Below, piece by piece: positions 62,686 to 64,000 of a stretch of DNA of 64,000 nt. The notes below the pieces were generated by a model, which saw only the letters and a list, made by a program, of their open reading frames with translations, made no database searches and was not told where the DNA came from. This DNA is from Thalassospira mesophila (GTDB taxonomy: Bacteria; Pseudomonadota; Alphaproteobacteria; Rhodospirillales; Thalassospiraceae). Position 1 is the stretch's first letter. Every line of letters begins with the position of its first letter. Both the position numbers and the translations under genes were made by a program. Where the stretch lies: the NCBI RefSeq assembly GCF_002115755.1, contig NZ_JFKA01000009.1, forward strand, positions 62,001 to 126,000, in the 5' to 3' direction.

Positions 62686-64000
62686 TTGCTCACTTCAGAC
62701 ACATATGACGTTGCCATTATTGGGGGCGGCATCAACGGCACAGGTATTGCGCGTGATGCAGCCGGGCGTGGATTAAAGGTTTTTTTGTGCGAACAAAACG
62801 ACCTTGCCTCTGCCACATCCTCGGCCAGCACCAAGCTCATTCATGGCGGTTTGCGCTATCTGGAATATTACGAATTCCGGCTGGTGCGCGAAGCCCTGAT
62901 CGAACGCGAAGTCCTGCTTAATGCGGCCCCGCACATCATCTGGCCGCTGCGCTTTGTGCTGCCCCATGTCAAAGGGCTGCGCCCGGCATGGATGATCCGG
63001 CTGGGCCTGTTTCTTTATGATCATCTCGGGGGGCGCAAAAAACTCCCCGGCTCCAAAGGCGTGCGTCTGGCGGCCCATCCCGCCGGGGCGCCCTTGGCAC
63101 CGGGCATGGACAAGGCCTTTGTTTATTCCGATTGCTGGGTACAGGATGCCCGCCTTGTTGTCTTAAACGCAATCGATGCGCAAAATCGCGGGGCCGAGAT
63201 TAATGTTGGCACCGAATGCCTGTCGGCCCGGCGCGAAGGTGATTTATGGATTGTCACCGTGCGTCAAAATGGCGAAGAACGGCAAATTCGCGCCCGATCC
63301 CTGGTCAATGCAGCCGGGCCGTGGTGCGCCGAATTGCTGGAAAACAAGGTCGACGCCCATAAGAAACAGGGCATTCGCCTGGTTCAGGGCAGCCACATTG
63401 TCGTGCCCAAGCTGTTTGACCACGATTATTGCTATATTTTCCAAAATCCCGATGGCCGCATTGTTTTTGCGATCCCCTATGAACAGGACTTCACCCTGAT
63501 CGGCACCACCGACCGCGATTACAAAGGCGATCCCGCCAAGGTTGCCATTGGCAGCGACGAAATTTCCTATTTATGCGACCTCGCCAATACCTATTTTTCG
63601 CGCAAAATAACGCCCACCGACGTTGTCTGGTCTTATTCCGGGGTGCGCCCGCTTTATGGCAATGCCGATGAAGATGCCTCCGCCGTCACCCGCGATTATG
63701 TTCTGGAAATCGACCAGCAAAACGACGAAGCCCCGCTGCTTAACATTTACGGCGGCAAAATAACCACCTATCGCAAACTGGCAGAATCCGCCCTTGCCCG
63801 CCTCTCGCCTTATCTGGGCAATGACGAAGCCCCCTGGACCAGCGGCACCCCGCTTCCCGGTGGCGACATGCCCAATGGCAATTTCGATGCCTATCTTGCC
63901 GCAATGCAGCAACGATTTTCCTGGCTTCCCGCTGCACAGCTCTACCGTTACGTGCGAAATTACGGCACACTGAGCGATAGAATAATCGCCAATGCTTCTG
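62686..64000 (+). CDS. glpD: Aerobic glycerol-3-phosphate dehydrogenase (3'-truncated by window)
   Basis: The first ~438 residues of a ~500-residue FAD enzyme that oxidises sn-glycerol 3-phosphate to dihydroxyacetone phosphate and feeds quinone at the inner membrane. The N-terminus DVAIIGGGINGTGIARDAAG binds FAD; ATSSASTKLIHGGLRYLEYY is the family signature; later motifs are NAAGPWC, VQGSHIVVPKLFDHD, TLIGTTDRDYKGDP and GGKITTYRKLAE. The only in-frame start that fits is TTG at 62686, with GGGAGGA eight bases upstream; no in-frame ATG occurs near it. The frame is open at the right edge. Confidence 0.95.
   Translation, partial: MLTSDTYDVAIIGGGINGTGIARDAAGRGLKVFLCEQNDLASATSSASTKLIHGGLRYLEYYEFRLVREALIEREVLLNAAPHIIWPLRFVLPHVKGLRPAWMIRLGLFLYDHLGGRKKLPGSKGVRLAAHPAGAPLAPGMDKAFVYSDCWVQDARLVVLNAIDAQNRGAEINVGTECLSARREGDLWIVTVRQNGEERQIRARSLVNAAGPWCAELLENKVDAHKKQGIRLVQGSHIVVPKLFDHDYCYIFQNPDGRIVFAIPYEQDFTLIGTTDRDYKGDPAKVAIGSDEISYLCDLANTYFSRKITPTDVVWSYSGVRPLYGNADEDASAVTRDYVLEIDQQNDEAPLLNIYGGKITTYRKLAESALARLSPYLGNDEAPWTSGTPLPGGDMPNGNFDAYLAAMQQRFSWLPAAQLYRYVRNYGTLSDRIIANAS

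Overview
The window is a 64 kb chromosomal segment of a Gram-negative proteobacterium. Moderate GC, TonB and TRAP/TAXI systems, a Tat-exported molybdo-enzyme and the gene families present suggest a marine alphaproteobacterium, most like Thalassospira or another Rhodospirillales member. That assignment is from general character, not from a marker gene. No rRNA, tRNA, CRISPR array, insertion sequence or prophage gene was recognised.

Region 1 (1-26.6 kb) is a secondary-metabolite locus entered from its middle. A PKS/NRPS megasynthase, open at the left edge, carries DH-KR-ACP-ACP-C-A-PCP-C. A second NRPS follows with an adenylation domain split by a methyltransferase, then PCP-TE. On the opposite strand are a stand-alone phosphopantetheinyl transferase, a type II thioesterase, a prohibitin-like SPFH protein, a small membrane protein and two DUF697 paralogues. 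Next comes a translationally coupled four-gene operon: a membrane sensor-like protein, an MFS transporter fused to a sensor-like module, an orphan PF04392 substrate-binding protein, and a GNAT. An orphan TAXI receptor, a diaminopropionate ammonia-lyase-like PLP enzyme and a tandem pair of SyrD/PvdE-type cyclic-peptide exporters close the region. The expected product is a short acylated peptide carrying a methylated residue, exported by the ABC pair.

Region 2 (26.7-36.5 kb) is an arginine/ornithine catabolic operon preceded by an FNR/ANR-like box: decarboxylase, basic amino-acid antiporter, second decarboxylase, arcA, arcB, arcC. It should yield ATP by the arginine deiminase route and consume protons by amino-acid decarboxylation under oxygen limitation or acid stress.

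Region 3 (36.5-40.3 kb, minus strand) holds an XdhC-like maturation factor and a two-subunit IorAB-type molybdenum hydroxylase.

Region 4 (41.2-48.8 kb) is the most unusual part. Two small proteins, both starting MPFGP, precede a 1,988-residue iterative PKS with the domain order of enediyne PksE enzymes (KS-AT-ACP-KR-DH-PPTase). One of the small proteins resembles the beta-rich core of aerolysin/ETX-MTX2 pore-forming toxins. None of the other enediyne core genes is present in the window.

Region 5 (48.8-58.6 kb) contains two carboxylate-type uptake and catabolism units around a LysR regulator: a DctPQM TRAP transporter with a PEP mutase/isocitrate lyase family enzyme, and a TAXI-TRAP transporter with AtuA and a small AtuA-like partner.

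Region 6 (58.7-64 kb) has a Fur-like box, an AraC regulator, a TonB-dependent siderophore receptor with a strong terminator, and the 5' part of glpD running off the right edge.
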